64,000 bases of DNA from Moellerella sp963519845 (GTDB lineage: Bacteria; Pseudomonadota; Gammaproteobacteria; Enterobacterales; Enterobacteriaceae): the NCBI GenBank assembly GCA_963519845.1, contig CAUQNX010000010.1, positions 1 through 64,000 of the forward strand. Direction: 5' to 3'. Position numbers and translations under genes: made by a program. Shown piece by piece: positions 56,868 through 64,000 of this stretch. The notes beneath the pieces were generated by a model, which was not told the DNA's origin, ran no database searches, and saw only the letters and a program-made list of their open reading frames with translations. The stretch's first letter is position 1. The number at the start of each line of letters is the position of its first letter.

Positions 56868-57383
56868 CTAAAGCTTTAATAACACATCTAAAGCAGGAAT
56901 TTTACGCTCACCCTCAATAAAGTTTCCCCGATACCATTGGGATTCACTCTTAGTGGTAATAGCTTCAATCAACCATATTCCTTTGATGATATTTTTCAAT
57001 GCGATAATAGAGTGGTAACAACGATAGGCAATAAATAATTCCACCATAATAGCTATTGCTATCAACCAATAATAATCTAAAAGAAGAGTTTGTTGAACTA
57101 GCATTATCAGGGCGGATAGTTGAATAATCAGTTTAATCGATATAGCGCGTAAGAAAAAAATGCTGACATCTTGTTCAAACGCAAAACATGGATTAGTTAG
57201 CTCATTACGCGTCTCTTTAACTGGGATGCCATTAATATATACCAACCATTCAGCCTGATTACTTTGGGGTAACACTAGGCCTTTCTCTTTTAAACGATGC
57301 AGTCGTAGTGAAACTAACACAGGCCAAATCACCCCAAGCATAATACAATAAAATATAGGAGCTTTTATCCCAAAAAATAACAA
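56868..57383 (-). CDS. Unknown integral membrane protein
   Basis: I do not recognise this 171-residue protein. It has about three hydrophobic segments (residues 6-26, 73-97 and 101-125) and a polar loop with QSNQAEWLVYINGIPVKE between the first two. The C-terminal part (about 135-171) is soluble. The reading frame opens with TTG and lacks a clear ribosome site; an internal ATG at 57341 would shorten it by 14 residues. It is AT-rich and borders the prophage, so it could be phage-carried cargo or a chromosomal accessory gene. Confidence 0.5.
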   Translation of the reverse strand: MLFFGIKAPIFYCIMLGVIWPVLVSLRLHRLKEKGLVLPQSNQAEWLVYINGIPVKETRNELTNPCFAFEQDVSIFFLRAISIKLIIQLSALIMLVQQTLLLDYYWLIAIAIMVELFIAYRCYHSIIALKNIIKGIWLIEAITTKSESQWYRGNFIEGERKIPALDVLLKL

Positions 57384-57540
57384 TAAAAGAGAAAATAAAA
57401 TAATAAGAAATATTTTTCCTGAATAGAACCAAAAAGGCGCAACTTAATAATTGAGTGACATTCCCTGACCTATTAATTTTTCCAATTAAACTAAATTATA
57501 GAATACTGTATTTGATATATAAATGAAAATAGCTAATAGA

Positions 57541-57572
57541 GTAATAAGCCGCTTTTTACGACGGCTTATTAC
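57541..57572. repeat. Perfect 11-bp inverted repeat at the prophage edge
   Basis: GTAATAAGCCG and CGGCTTATTAC pair perfectly around a ten-base loop in the gap between the unknown membrane gene and the tail fibre gene. Neither side has a T run. It may be a factor-dependent terminator or mark the phage/chromosome boundary. Confidence 0.55.
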
Positions 57573-57594
57573 ATAATGTAAAATGATTAAAGAG

Positions 57595-57636
57595 TTACTC
57601 TGGTTTCACCGGCCACTCAATATATAAATATATAAT
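57595..57636 (-). pseudogene. Fossil C-terminus of a tail-fibre assembly (Tfa-like) gene
   Basis: On the minus strand the frame after a TGA reads IIYLYIEWPVKPE and then TAA. The IEWPVKPE end is typical of caudoviral tail-fibre assembly chaperones. There is no start codon and only 13 codons remain. It begins 11 bases after the tail fibre stop, exactly where a tfa gene normally lies. Confidence 0.5.
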
Positions 57637-57646
57637 TCATTTATAT

Positions 57647-59770
57647 TTAGCTATACGCTTTGCATGTAGTGAAATTGATATCTTTCAATGTGTCATTATT
57701 ATTTATAATTAACGCATAATAAATTTTGTTGTAAATCGGTGAGAACTTAATATAACATCCGTTTTGTCCATTTTTATACATTGACACTTGAGAAAAATAA
57801 TTCCGCAGTGTCTTATTTGTAGCTGGTTGATACTGCTCAACGAATCCTGTTTGCCCAATCTTAAAGTCTACAGAATTCCAATTTGCATCTTTTATGACTT
57901 CGGGATGATGTATCCAATTAAAATCTGGCGCTGTTGTACACATATTAATATATACATCACTACAATTAATTAACTTACCCGATCTATGTTTGATTGTTGT
58001 ATCTGAAACGTGCGCACCGTCGCCGAACATTGTCGTCACTGAATAATCATAAATTGTTGAATTAATAGATAATTGAGAAATAGATAGCAGTCGAACATCT
58101 GTAGTTAATGCAGCCCACGGCAGTGTATTTACAGCGCTTAAACCGTCATCGACATTGTATCTGTTTTCATATAAATTAATTCTCTGATGAAATTTAATAT
58201 GCCCGCCGTGGAAAGTTCCAAACCATCGCCCATTCTTTTCTCTTGCTGCAAACTCAGTTGCACCCTTTGTATTCTGATATTTATTTTCAATCGACGATAT
58301 CGATTTGTCACTTGAGATAAATGCGTGATCAAACTTTGTGTCAACATTACACTTATCTAATGCGAGTATATCAACACCAATAACGTAAGCATCATTATTA
58401 TTTTTTGATTTATTAATGATTTTTACGTAGCCGTACGGACTAATGTCAATATCTACTTTTACTTTTACGTGACCAACCACGCTCTGAAATGCTGTTTTCA
58501 AGCTAACTGTTTTTAATAGTTTATAAGTAACATTGTCTGCACTTATGTGAATTTCTACATTATCTGAGCTGTTATATGAAGTGCCAAGCTGAATTACAGT
58601 GTTTGAATTCTGCACTGCATAAGTAATGCCTGACAGATTCGGCAATAAATAGCAATTAAATAAATTAAAATTAACATCACTGATTACTTCACTTTGTTGT
58701 ATTGCTCTATTGTCATCGTAACCAATATTCATAATACCGTACATTTTTCTAGCAGAATCTGCTGTTAAGCTATGCACTTTTACATTTTCGCCGATTTCGT
58801 AGGGTTTAAATCTCCCTACAAATACCTCTTTTAAATCAATTACGTCAGAAGGTCTTATATTACTTCTTCCCCCCTCGTTATCTTTATCTGCACTTACTAC
58901 ATCATCAGTTACAGACACGGCAACATAGCCGCGGGCACCCTGATTTTTTTGTGTTACGACAAAATAATCAGAATTAAGTGGGTTTTTCAACCACAGCTTG
59001 ATGCATGATAAATTGAGCGGAGGAAGGCTTGCGGGAATAACATCTGTAACAAATTTCCGTTTAGCGCTTTCATTTATTTCACTTGTTATCTCAGTACTTG
59101 CAGCAACTGAAGCGTCTTTAATCGCAATGTCACTTGATATTTTAACTTTTCCAGATACTTCACTTGTCGCCGCTGGGACATTGACTTGACTATCAGATAT
59201 TGCATCTGTGACTGCTTTCTGGCTCATGATATCCGTTGTCGAGGTGCCGGGGGTTTGTTTGATGATCGAAGTGTTGAGTTTTCCGTCAAGTCCGGTTTTC
59301 ACTTCGGCTTTAGTCGCAAAATCCCCCGCAGCTTGATAATTCCCCTTTGGTTGATATTTAGTATCCGCCTCTGTTTTAGAGTAAGCCCCCACATCGCTCG
59401 CCGTGGCATCGGCTTTTAGCTCTGCCCATGCTGCGCCAGCGATAGGTTCGATATTGTTATTGCCAACCTTAGATTGCCAAACCTTATCTTTGTGATAGAC
59501 CACACAACGAATTGGATAAGGTTTTCCAGCGGCGTTCCACTTTGCTGCACCTAATAGTTGCACTTCGCCAACGGCTTCGGTGACATCGTGAAACAGGCTA
59601 TTCATCTTTTCACGTTCGATATCTTTGGCGGCGGGATCCGTTGCTTGATCACGCTCATAGTCATAGCCATAACCTTGCGTATAAGAGACGGCACCATCAG
59701 CTTGGGTTTCTACGGGTATAGAAGCCCTATCCCCTTGAGTTGCAAAGGGGATTTTAAATATTTTTGTCAT
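57647..59770 (-). CDS. Phage tail fibre protein
   Basis: A 707-residue tail fibre. The N-terminal part (about 1-130) resembles baseplate-attachment regions of contractile phage fibres (KIFKIPFATQGDR, GYDYERDQATDP). The middle (about 130-240) holds repeat-like coiled segments such as TKYQPKGNYQAAGDFATKAEV. The remaining two thirds is Asn/Ser/Tyr-rich and AT-rich, presumably the receptor-binding end. I found no homologue by eye for the C-terminal part. It is the last intact gene of the tail cassette. Confidence 0.8.
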   Translation of the reverse strand: MTKIFKIPFATQGDRASIPVETQADGAVSYTQGYGYDYERDQATDPAAKDIEREKMNSLFHDVTEAVGEVQLLGAAKWNAAGKPYPIRCVVYHKDKVWQSKVGNNNIEPIAGAAWAELKADATASDVGAYSKTEADTKYQPKGNYQAAGDFATKAEVKTGLDGKLNTSIIKQTPGTSTTDIMSQKAVTDAISDSQVNVPAATSEVSGKVKISSDIAIKDASVAASTEITSEINESAKRKFVTDVIPASLPPLNLSCIKLWLKNPLNSDYFVVTQKNQGARGYVAVSVTDDVVSADKDNEGGRSNIRPSDVIDLKEVFVGRFKPYEIGENVKVHSLTADSARKMYGIMNIGYDDNRAIQQSEVISDVNFNLFNCYLLPNLSGITYAVQNSNTVIQLGTSYNSSDNVEIHISADNVTYKLLKTVSLKTAFQSVVGHVKVKVDIDISPYGYVKIINKSKNNNDAYVIGVDILALDKCNVDTKFDHAFISSDKSISSIENKYQNTKGATEFAAREKNGRWFGTFHGGHIKFHQRINLYENRYNVDDGLSAVNTLPWAALTTDVRLLSISQLSINSTIYDYSVTTMFGDGAHVSDTTIKHRSGKLINCSDVYINMCTTAPDFNWIHHPEVIKDANWNSVDFKIGQTGFVEQYQPATNKTLRNYFSQVSMYKNGQNGCYIKFSPIYNKIYYALIINNNDTLKDINFTTCKAYS

Positions 59771-59775
59771 GAGGA

Positions 59776-60438
59776 TTAAGCTCCGAAGTTACTACTTAAG
59801 AAGTTTTTACGCTCTTTACCCTGACCAAAAGCTTTTTTAGTCACGATGCGAAATTTGACACCCACACCCGATGGACGCGGCATTAAATCAAAGTTTTCTA
59901 ATAAAATTCGTAAAGGTTCATCAGGATTAAAATTAAACACATAATACATATAGGTCATATCTAGCGGGTCGAGCACAAATACTTTGCTGCTCTCATTCCA
60001 GAAGAAACGCTTAAGAAATTGGTTAATATTGCTGACCGTCGGGCTTTGAGTCAGATTAAAATAACGCATGCGAATCAACAAACGCTTTTGCTCGTCGGTC
60101 AGTGATAGCGTGAAATCGGTATTTCGTCGGAAATTCGCCTTAAAATTGGCTTTTTTCTGGCCAAATCCCCAGCCGATTTTACTTTTATCGCTCGGCGGAA
60201 TATCAATTCCCAAAGGCACATTTAAAATACGTGACCATATCGATAAACCAAATGCATTAGCAGTATCTATATTAAAAATATCCTGATACCAATTACGCCA
60301 AAAATCAGCCGTAGAACGCTGAAAATACGCCGCCTTAAACTGCGCCAGTGCTTTTAAATTATCCGCATTTTCATACTGCCAAAGAATTGCCCGTAAAAGA
60401 TCAGACTGAAACTCAATCGATTGAATGGTTTTACTCAT
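59776..60438 (-). CDS. Phage baseplate protein, DUF2612 family
   Basis: This 220-residue protein matches the DUF2612 type by its opening (LRAILWQYENADNLKAL), its central GWGFGQ followed by RRNTDFTLSL, and the FNLTQSPTVSNINQFLKRFF segment. It plays the wedge or fibre-connector role at the end of the baseplate cluster. Its start overlaps the preceding baseplate gene stop by four bases and it lies 5 bp before the tail fibre gene. Confidence 0.8.
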   Translation of the reverse strand: MSKTIQSIEFQSDLLRAILWQYENADNLKALAQFKAAYFQRSTADFWRNWYQDIFNIDTANAFGLSIWSRILNVPLGIDIPPSDKSKIGWGFGQKKANFKANFRRNTDFTLSLTDEQKRLLIRMRYFNLTQSPTVSNINQFLKRFFWNESSKVFVLDPLDMTYMYYVFNFNPDEPLRILLENFDLMPRPSGVGVKFRIVTKKAFGQGKERKNFLSSNFGA

Positions 60439-61622
60439 ACAAACACCACCTGCACCGCGCTGCTCTTCACTTTGGCCACTTCATTGAGCTTGATGGGATA
60501 AGTATTGGATGACCAATTTTGCCCGTCCGTCGATAACTCCACTTTGGTGATAAATAGGCTTGATTCAACCGCATTAATCCCCGCCGCTATCTCAAAAGGC
60601 GAAACATCACGTCCAACAACTAATCCGCCATCCCCTTCGGTATCGCCCCGCGCCCAAGCGGCCACCGCCTGCGGAATAATAGTTTGAGCATCAACTGTCG
60701 CTTTTTTAACTGACACGCGGCAAAATAGAATCACCTCTTTGGCACGATCAAATCTCATTTTATAGCTTTGTCCGCTGATCGGCTCTAATACCGCTATCTC
60801 TTCAGTGCCATTAAAGGCCGCGCCTATGGTTTTAGTGCGTAAAAGTGCTTGGCCGATCTCAAGACTATTACCCCCTTCAACACAGAGATAAATACTGTGA
60901 GGAGCCAGCTTGATACCCTCTAATTCAATCACCTGAGCGCTATAATTTTCTCGATAAGCCAGTGAGTTAACGCCTTCCAGTTCATAAATTGAGGAGGTTA
61001 TCGCCTCACCCACACTAACCGTATTTTTTGCTAGCGTATTTTTACGCCGCCGACGTGCCTGTAGATCAGATTCTGCAAAACGACCTAAAATAGCACTAGT
61101 GGGATTATTCACGGTTTCCCAGCCTAATACCGAACTGGCCACGCGATTGAGTTGCCCAAGCTCACACTCAATTGGGCCAATCTCCAACGCCCGCATATCC
61201 CCCGTAACTTGGCCATTTTTAGCAATAATCAGCGGCCGAAGGGTAGCAAAACGCTCTCCCGTCAAGGTTTCGGCTTCTGCGCCTTGTGGGATTAGCGTTT
61301 CCGGCACGCCAGTAAACTGAACTTGAGATAATAAGGAGTGGGTTCCACTAAAACGCTGCCCGCCCATTAACGCCCAAATCGCATCGAGAAAAATGCCACC
61401 AGCCATATCGGGATTAATTTGATTAGCCAATTCCGCATTATTGCGCACTATTGCATCACGATTTTCCACTTCCATCGTGATCAAGGCTCCTTGCGGTGTT
61501 TCTGGCGAGGTATCGAGCTCTTGCCCAAACAGTGATTTAAACTCATGCTCTACATCATCGCGTAAGCTGCTAGTATCAGGCAGAACAACACCTTGCGAGC
61601 GAATAAATTGATAATCAGCCAT
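60435..61622 (-). CDS. Baseplate J-like wedge protein
   Basis: A Mu gp47/P2 gpJ-type baseplate wedge protein. The hallmark opening ALITMEVENRDAIVRNNAELANQ, the conserved GGIFLDAIWAL block and the QARRRRKNTLAKNTVS loop are present. The ATG at 61622 gives 395 residues and overlaps the end of the gp25-like gene by eight bases; an ATG at 61640 is also possible. It connects the sheath initiator to the fibres. Confidence 0.88.
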   Translation of the reverse strand: MADYQFIRSQGVVLPDTSSLRDDVEHEFKSLFGQELDTSPETPQGALITMEVENRDAIVRNNAELANQINPDMAGGIFLDAIWALMGGQRFSGTHSLLSQVQFTGVPETLIPQGAEAETLTGERFATLRPLIIAKNGQVTGDMRALEIGPIECELGQLNRVASSVLGWETVNNPTSAILGRFAESDLQARRRRKNTLAKNTVSVGEAITSSIYELEGVNSLAYRENYSAQVIELEGIKLAPHSIYLCVEGGNSLEIGQALLRTKTIGAAFNGTEEIAVLEPISGQSYKMRFDRAKEVILFCRVSVKKATVDAQTIIPQAVAAWARGDTEGDGGLVVGRDVSPFEIAAGINAVESSLFITKVELSTDGQNWSSNTYPIKLNEVAKVKSSAVQVVFV

Positions 61623-61959
61623 AGAGATTAATACTCCCATAGATTGTTTGTATGACTGCGGTGTAATTCAATGTGTTATCAATCAGTGCCGCAGAAAATG
61701 AGATCACTGCAATCACTCCATCAATTTCCAACATCCGCTCTCGAAAGAGAGCTTCAAATAAGGGAATATCCGCTTGTCGTCCGAAAGTGGTTTGCCAATA
61801 AGGCATTCCTTTATCGAGTTTATGGATCATCTCTCCACGCAAAGCTTTCGCATAATGCTCGCAACAATTTTTTATCGCCTGTTGACCTGCAACCAGCGCC
61901 AAATTGCCATCATTCCCCAGATAAATATCATTATGTTGGTTAATGTTAAAACTAATCAT
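61615..61959 (-). CDS. gp25/GpW-like baseplate sheath-initiation protein
   Basis: A small 114-residue protein with the T4 gp25/P2 gpW signature: DIYLGNDGNLALVAGQQAI near the start, then LRGEMIHKLDKGMPYW and FGRQADIPLFEALFRE. It forms the first layer of the contractile sheath in related phages and tailocins. It overlaps both flanking genes, showing a tight cassette. Confidence 0.82.
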   Translation of the reverse strand: MISFNINQHNDIYLGNDGNLALVAGQQAIKNCCEHYAKALRGEMIHKLDKGMPYWQTTFGRQADIPLFEALFRERMLEIDGVIAVISFSAALIDNTLNYTAVIQTIYGSINLYG

Positions 61960-62648
61960 ATAGGTGCTCCTGAGGTGCTATTGCCACTTTGCACATTGCT
62001 GTGTTTATGGCTGAAACCGATATCTTTGCCGTTATGTTTCATGGCACCACCATTTGAATCACTATTGCCATTTACCGCATGATTGCCGTTGATTGTTACA
62101 TTGCCTTTATAGATAGTTTCCGCCGCATTAATTTCAAATAATGGTGTGTCTAATACGGCTTTATCGGCATGTAAGGAGAGACTCACAGAACCATCCATAG
62201 ACTGAATAACCAGCGCGTCAATATTCTCACCACTAATCATCCAATCTTTAAGCGTATCGGGAAAAAATAGGGCATCGCTGAAAGTATGTAATCTGCCGGT
62301 ATTAGGCTCGTCTTCTAAACCACCGCGCTGAAATATCAGGCTAATATCGCGATCATTAGCTTTGAGCCAACCAAAATCGCCCGCTTTAATAGGCGCGCGA
62401 ATAAAGAATCCCCCGCCACCGAAACGAAATACCGGAATATTGGCGACTGCTGCGCGGCCAATTTTCTCGCCTTCCGTCGACACCATCATCACCAAGGGTT
62501 TGATCACCGCACGATTGCTTTTATCGTCATAACTCACCACCCGTGCTGGCAGCATGTCATCAATATTCATCATAAGATTACGAAACGCAGCCATAAAATG
62601 CCCGGCTAAGCTGCCTTCGTTAGCCATATCATTATTGGGTTTATTCAT
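61956..62648 (-). CDS. Baseplate spike protein (Gp138-like N-terminal domain)
   Basis: A 230-residue central spike candidate. The N-terminal OB-like part contains VVSYDDKSNRAVIKPLV and GFFIRAPIKAGDFGWL, typical of Gp138-like baseplate proteins. The C-terminal end is a beta-helix-like segment with repeated short NGNHAVNGNSDSNGG units ending in KHSNVQSGNSTSGAPI. It punctures the target envelope. Its start overlaps the hub gene stop by four bases. Confidence 0.78.
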   Translation of the reverse strand: MNKPNNDMANEGSLAGHFMAAFRNLMMNIDDMLPARVVSYDDKSNRAVIKPLVMMVSTEGEKIGRAAVANIPVFRFGGGGFFIRAPIKAGDFGWLKANDRDISLIFQRGGLEDEPNTGRLHTFSDALFFPDTLKDWMISGENIDALVIQSMDGSVSLSLHADKAVLDTPLFEINAAETIYKGNVTINGNHAVNGNSDSNGGAMKHNGKDIGFSHKHSNVQSGNSTSGAPI

Positions 62649-63466
62649 GCTTCAGCTCGCTTACATTTTGCCTCATAGAAAAAAGCATCTTCGTGAGAGG
62701 TAATATCGAATTTAAGTTGTTCGATAATGTAATCGCCGTTTAATGTCGGATTAAATTGGCTAGTGAGCCGCAACATGCCGCCAAGAGAGGATTCACCATC
62801 AATCAAATATTTCACATCGACCCCTTTATCCGTCCCTTCTGGCAGTCCAACCATGCCGGTTTTCTGCGTTAAGATGCGAATTTTATTCGACAGAGCTCTA
62901 TTTTGGTCTTTAACGTAGAGCACATCATCATCGATAAAGACTTTGACCTGCGCCGCATCCTGCAATCGCTCTATCTGCTTTAAGGTCGGACCACAAAAAT
63001 ACCAGTTAGCAATATTTTTATCCGTTGCCTGAAAATCGAGACGCACACCGCAATCTTGCGCAACTTTGGCCGCAATTTCGCTCATTTTACTCATTGCACC
63101 GCCCGACGATGAAACTATGTCACGCGCATTGGCATTATTGGTTGCGGCCTTTAGCGTTAATGTGACATCCGGTGGCGAGCTAATTTTCGCACTGACAATA
63201 TCCCCAACAAAGATACGAAAAACACCAGTGCTCACGCGGCCCGCCTCAACAATTAAGCGATGAGGCGTTTTACTTTTGCTATATAGACTAGTTTCAGTGA
63301 GTAACATATTGCGTGTATCAGTATTTAACCCATCAATCCTAACTTCGCAGTCATTCTGTAGGGGATTAGCATATTTGCTGCCGCTCGCGCTGATTTTCAT
63401 GCCTTCATACCACTGCATGCGCCCGTTAACTTCGATAATCACTCGTACACGACGTAGATCAATCAT
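62645..63466 (-). CDS. Baseplate hub protein
   Basis: A 273-residue protein resembling hub proteins of simple contractile tails (phage D/gp27-type). It has MKISASGSKYANPLQNDCEV near the start, then LKAATNNANARDIV and KQIERLQDAAQVKVFIDDD. I start at the ATG of MIDLRRVRVIIEVNG (63466), which has GGAGG four bases upstream. A longer frame to 63529 overlaps the upstream gene heavily and is unlikely. Confidence 0.78.
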   Translation of the reverse strand: MIDLRRVRVIIEVNGRMQWYEGMKISASGSKYANPLQNDCEVRIDGLNTDTRNMLLTETSLYSKSKTPHRLIVEAGRVSTGVFRIFVGDIVSAKISSPPDVTLTLKAATNNANARDIVSSSGGAMSKMSEIAAKVAQDCGVRLDFQATDKNIANWYFCGPTLKQIERLQDAAQVKVFIDDDVLYVKDQNRALSNKIRILTQKTGMVGLPEGTDKGVDVKYLIDGESSLGGMLRLTSQFNPTLNGDYIIEQLKFDITSHEDAFFYEAKCKRAEA

Positions 63467-63767
63467 CACGCCTCCAATAGACCAAAGATTGATTACGATT
63501 GAAATTTTGCCACCAAGGCAACTCATCATTTTCCGTTACAAAAACAAAATGCCCTCGACTGAGAGACTCCTTGCTCTGTAAATATTGATAAGGGATCAAA
63601 GGAGTATTGGGCATTAACCGCATACCACACATAATCATTTCATCGTTCAGTTTGAGATCACAACACATAGTATTACGGGCAGTTTTGAGTGTGAGTTCCC
63701 AGTTATCGCCATCGAGTGTCAGCCGCAAACGCTGGTTGGGAATGGTATTTAAAGGAATTTTTTGCAT
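63459..63767 (-). CDS. Baseplate plug protein (Pam3 gp18-like)
   Basis: A 102-residue protein with MQKIPLNTIPNQRLRLTLDG and a C-terminal NQSLVYWRRDD, the pattern of the small plug/hub-adaptor proteins described in the cyanophage Pam3 baseplate. It probably seals the tube at the baseplate. It overlaps the next gene in the sequence ATGATTGA. Confidence 0.7.
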   Translation of the reverse strand: MQKIPLNTIPNQRLRLTLDGDNWELTLKTARNTMCCDLKLNDEMIMCGMRLMPNTPLIPYQYLQSKESLSRGHFVFVTENDELPWWQNFNRNQSLVYWRRDD

Positions 63768-64000
63768 TTAGTACCCCAAAATTTTAGGTATCTTTGCTAG
63801 GTTATCGCCTATTTTTGTTAGAAAAGACTGCTGTTCCTGTTTTGAAGTCGTTTGTGTCTGAACTTTGCCGCGATTGACAGTGCTAGACTGATTTTTCTTC
63901 GCCACTTTTTTCGGTGGCAATTCGCCATATTCTGGTTCAATCGCCCGCCACTCAATAAAACTGAGGGAGAGTTTGAGGGCATCCACCATCTCAGGGATTT
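63768..64000 (-). CDS. Phage protein, C-terminal fragment running off the window
   Basis: The minus-strand frame is open to the window end (an ATG at 63989 is internal to it), so only the C-terminal part is seen. The readable section, after EMVDALKLSLSFIEW, has a Lys/Gln/Thr-rich linker and ends NLAKIPKILGY. I cannot assign it; its place ahead of the plug protein suggests a tail or baseplate structural protein. Confidence 0.5.
   Translation of the reverse strand, partial: IPEMVDALKLSLSFIEWRAIEPEYGELPPKKVAKKNQSSTVNRGKVQTQTTSKQEQQSFLTKIGDNLAKIPKILGY

Noticed and set aside
57384..64000. Integrase gene and attachment-site repeats of the prophage
   Set aside because: No integrase frame and no convincing direct repeat were found in the visible part; the other end is outside the window.
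1..64000. CRISPR arrays, tRNA or rRNA genes, insertion sequences, ERIC/REP elements
   Set aside because: I scanned for regular spaced repeats, cloverleaf-type arms, transposase motifs and known enterobacterial repeats and saw none I could support.

Overview
This window is a chromosomal segment from an AT-rich gammaproteobacterium of the order Enterobacterales. Gene content and order follow the Escherichia coli crr-cys-hemF-hisS-isc-glyA-purL stretch, with gaps and insertions. Low GC, the missing pdxK and amiA neighbours, and a protealysin-type metalloprotease point to the Morganellaceae side (Proteus, Providencia, Xenorhabdus and Photorhabdus relatives). That placement is inference. No tRNA, rRNA, IS element or CRISPR array was seen.

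Layout. 1-7 kb: crr (glucose PTS EIIA), cysM, the sulfate/thiosulfate ABC operon cysPTWA and the peroxidase yfeX. 7-11 kb: lipoprotein yfeY, acetyltransferase ypeA, hemF and an accessory M4 metalloprotease. 11-20 kb: der, bamB, yfgM, hisS, ispG, rodZ, rlmN and ndk. 20-30 kb: the periplasmic defence/cell-wall pair yfhM-pbpC, a shortened sseB and pepB. 30-36 kb: the iron-sulfur assembly operon iscRSUA-hscBA-fdx-iscX, preceded by two tandem IscR operators. 36-43 kb: trmJ, a suhB whose active site is largely lost, an orphan SLT/LysM protein, hcaT, glyA and hmp. 43-49 kb: nadE-glnB and the glrK-qseG-glrR envelope signalling system, with the small RNA glmY upstream of glrK. 49-57 kb: purL, mltF, tadA, leuE and an unknown membrane protein. 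57.4-64 kb: the end of a contractile-tail prophage or tailocin (baseplate and tail fibre), running off the right edge.

The regulatory DNA agrees with the genes. The glmY control region has a -24/-12 sigma-54 promoter and three GlrR-type inverted repeats. iscR has two tandem type 1 IscR sites. hmp has an NsrR-like palindrome over its -10. purL and glyA have PurR-like boxes.

The best candidates for something new are: (1) SuhB with substitutions at several metal and catalytic positions of the inositol monophosphatase fold, which would leave only its RNA polymerase/NusA role; (2) a cytoplasmic-looking SLT-LysM protein inserted between suhB and hcaT; (3) a protealysin-like protease with no adjacent inhibitor gene; (4) a compact baseplate cassette with a fossil of a tail-fibre assembly gene. 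I saw no unmistakable new multi-gene system; most of the window is core genome.
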